A program made the translations under genes and the position numbers. From Pseudoramibacter alactolyticus (lineage in GTDB: Bacteria > Bacillota > Clostridia > Eubacteriales > Eubacteriaceae): a stretch of 64,000 nt of DNA. Positions 63,843-64,000 of this stretch are shown in pieces. The DNA lies in the NCBI RefSeq assembly GCF_050908235.1, contig NZ_CP194340.1. One strand, 5' to 3'. Numbering within the stretch: position 1 is the stretch's first letter; each line of letters opens with the position of its first letter. Below the pieces are notes generated by a model that saw nothing but the letters and a program-made list of their open reading frames with translations, was not told the origin of the DNA and searched no databases.

Positions 63843-64000
63843 TTATACCGGATAAATCAGATTGGCATCGCTGAGGTTTTCGAGCACTTCGGTGAGAAAT
63901 TTTTGGGATTCGTATTTGGCCATGGCGAGATTTTGGTCGAGGTAGTTGCCGCAGTCTTTGGCGGCGGCGCCGGGGATATCGCCTTCAAAGGCCGCCATAA
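63843..64000 (-). CDS. luxS: S-ribosylhomocysteine lyase LuxS, C-terminal part (cut by window edge)
   Basis: Only the last 52 codons are present, on the reverse strand. The residues AFEGDIPGAAAKDCGNYLD, then QNLAMAKYES and a Leu-rich end closing NLIYPV, match the C-terminal end of clostridial LuxS, including the conserved CGNY with a zinc-site-adjacent Cys. LuxS cleaves S-ribosylhomocysteine to homocysteine and the AI-2 precursor, which ties in with methionine synthase in this window. The zinc ligand motif HTxEH should lie beyond the window. Confidence 0.78.
   Translation of the reverse strand, partial: MAAFEGDIPGAAAKDCGNYLDQNLAMAKYESQKFLTEVLENLSDANLIYPV

Overview
The window looks like chromosome from a GC-rich clostridial Firmicute. 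Clostridial markers are the SCIFF ranthipeptide with its radical-SAM maturase, the murB/rapZ/yvcK/whiA cluster, the long single-chain PurL, gatD/murT, and frequent GTG/TTG starts preceded by GGAGG. The catabolic genes suit an amino-acid or pyrimidine fermenting anaerobe such as the Eubacteriaceae (Pseudoramibacter-like). The genus is an inference; no search was run.

Layout. 1-3.8 kb: end of murT, gatD, an M20 amidohydrolase, a methyltransferase and a convergent cytidylate-kinase-like gene. 3.9-4.4 kb: five tRNAs (Val, Asp, Phe, Gly, Cys). 4.4-10.4 kb: ruvA-ruvB-queA-tgt-yajC, then SCIFF peptide and maturase. 10.5-10.8 kb: a strongly promoted, terminator-ended structured ncRNA. 10.9-12.1 kb: two tiny genes and a lipoprotein. 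12.2-23.4 kb: guaB (reverse) with a structured leader, then recD2-comFC, a CpsB-type phosphatase, murB-PHP-rapZ-yvcK-whiA and a reverse metallo-hydrolase. 23.7-34.1 kb: purine operon purL-E-F-M-N-H-D, without purC, purB or purK. 34.2-39.8 kb: pgi, a DUF2442 gene, a short MetH, a dCMP-type deaminase and a PsiE-like membrane protein.

39.8-42.3 kb is a decayed accessory patch. It holds a lone Fis/TyrR-type HTH protein, a good sigma-54 (-24/-12) promoter, a frameshifted and truncated acyl-CoA dehydrogenase, the C-terminal part of a 2-hydroxyacyl-CoA dehydratase subunit, and AT-rich debris. 42.3-49.4 kb holds ssrA and smpB, then an rRNA operon with tandem consensus promoters (16S-Ala-Ile-23S-5S-Asn-Glu-Asp-Thr-Tyr-Lys). 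Helix 25 of the 23S gene carries an intervening sequence bounded by an 18-bp perfect inverted repeat; it encodes the first 30 residues of a GIY-YIG nuclease.

49.6-54.1 kb: glyS (reverse), a Na/Pi cotransporter and a MerR/GyrI-type regulator. 54.5-63.7 kb: a same-strand catabolic cluster of a DUF1097 membrane protein, preT, preA, dihydropyrimidinase, a split ThrE-type transporter, N-carbamoyl-beta-alanine amidase, a class III CoA-transferase and two hotdog proteins of the beta-alanyl-CoA ammonia-lyase family. Read as a pathway it runs uracil to dihydrouracil to N-carbamoyl-beta-alanine to beta-alanine to beta-alanyl-CoA to acryloyl-CoA plus ammonia. This is the best candidate for a little-described system here, together with the rRNA insertion. 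The window ends in the 3' part of luxS on the reverse strand.
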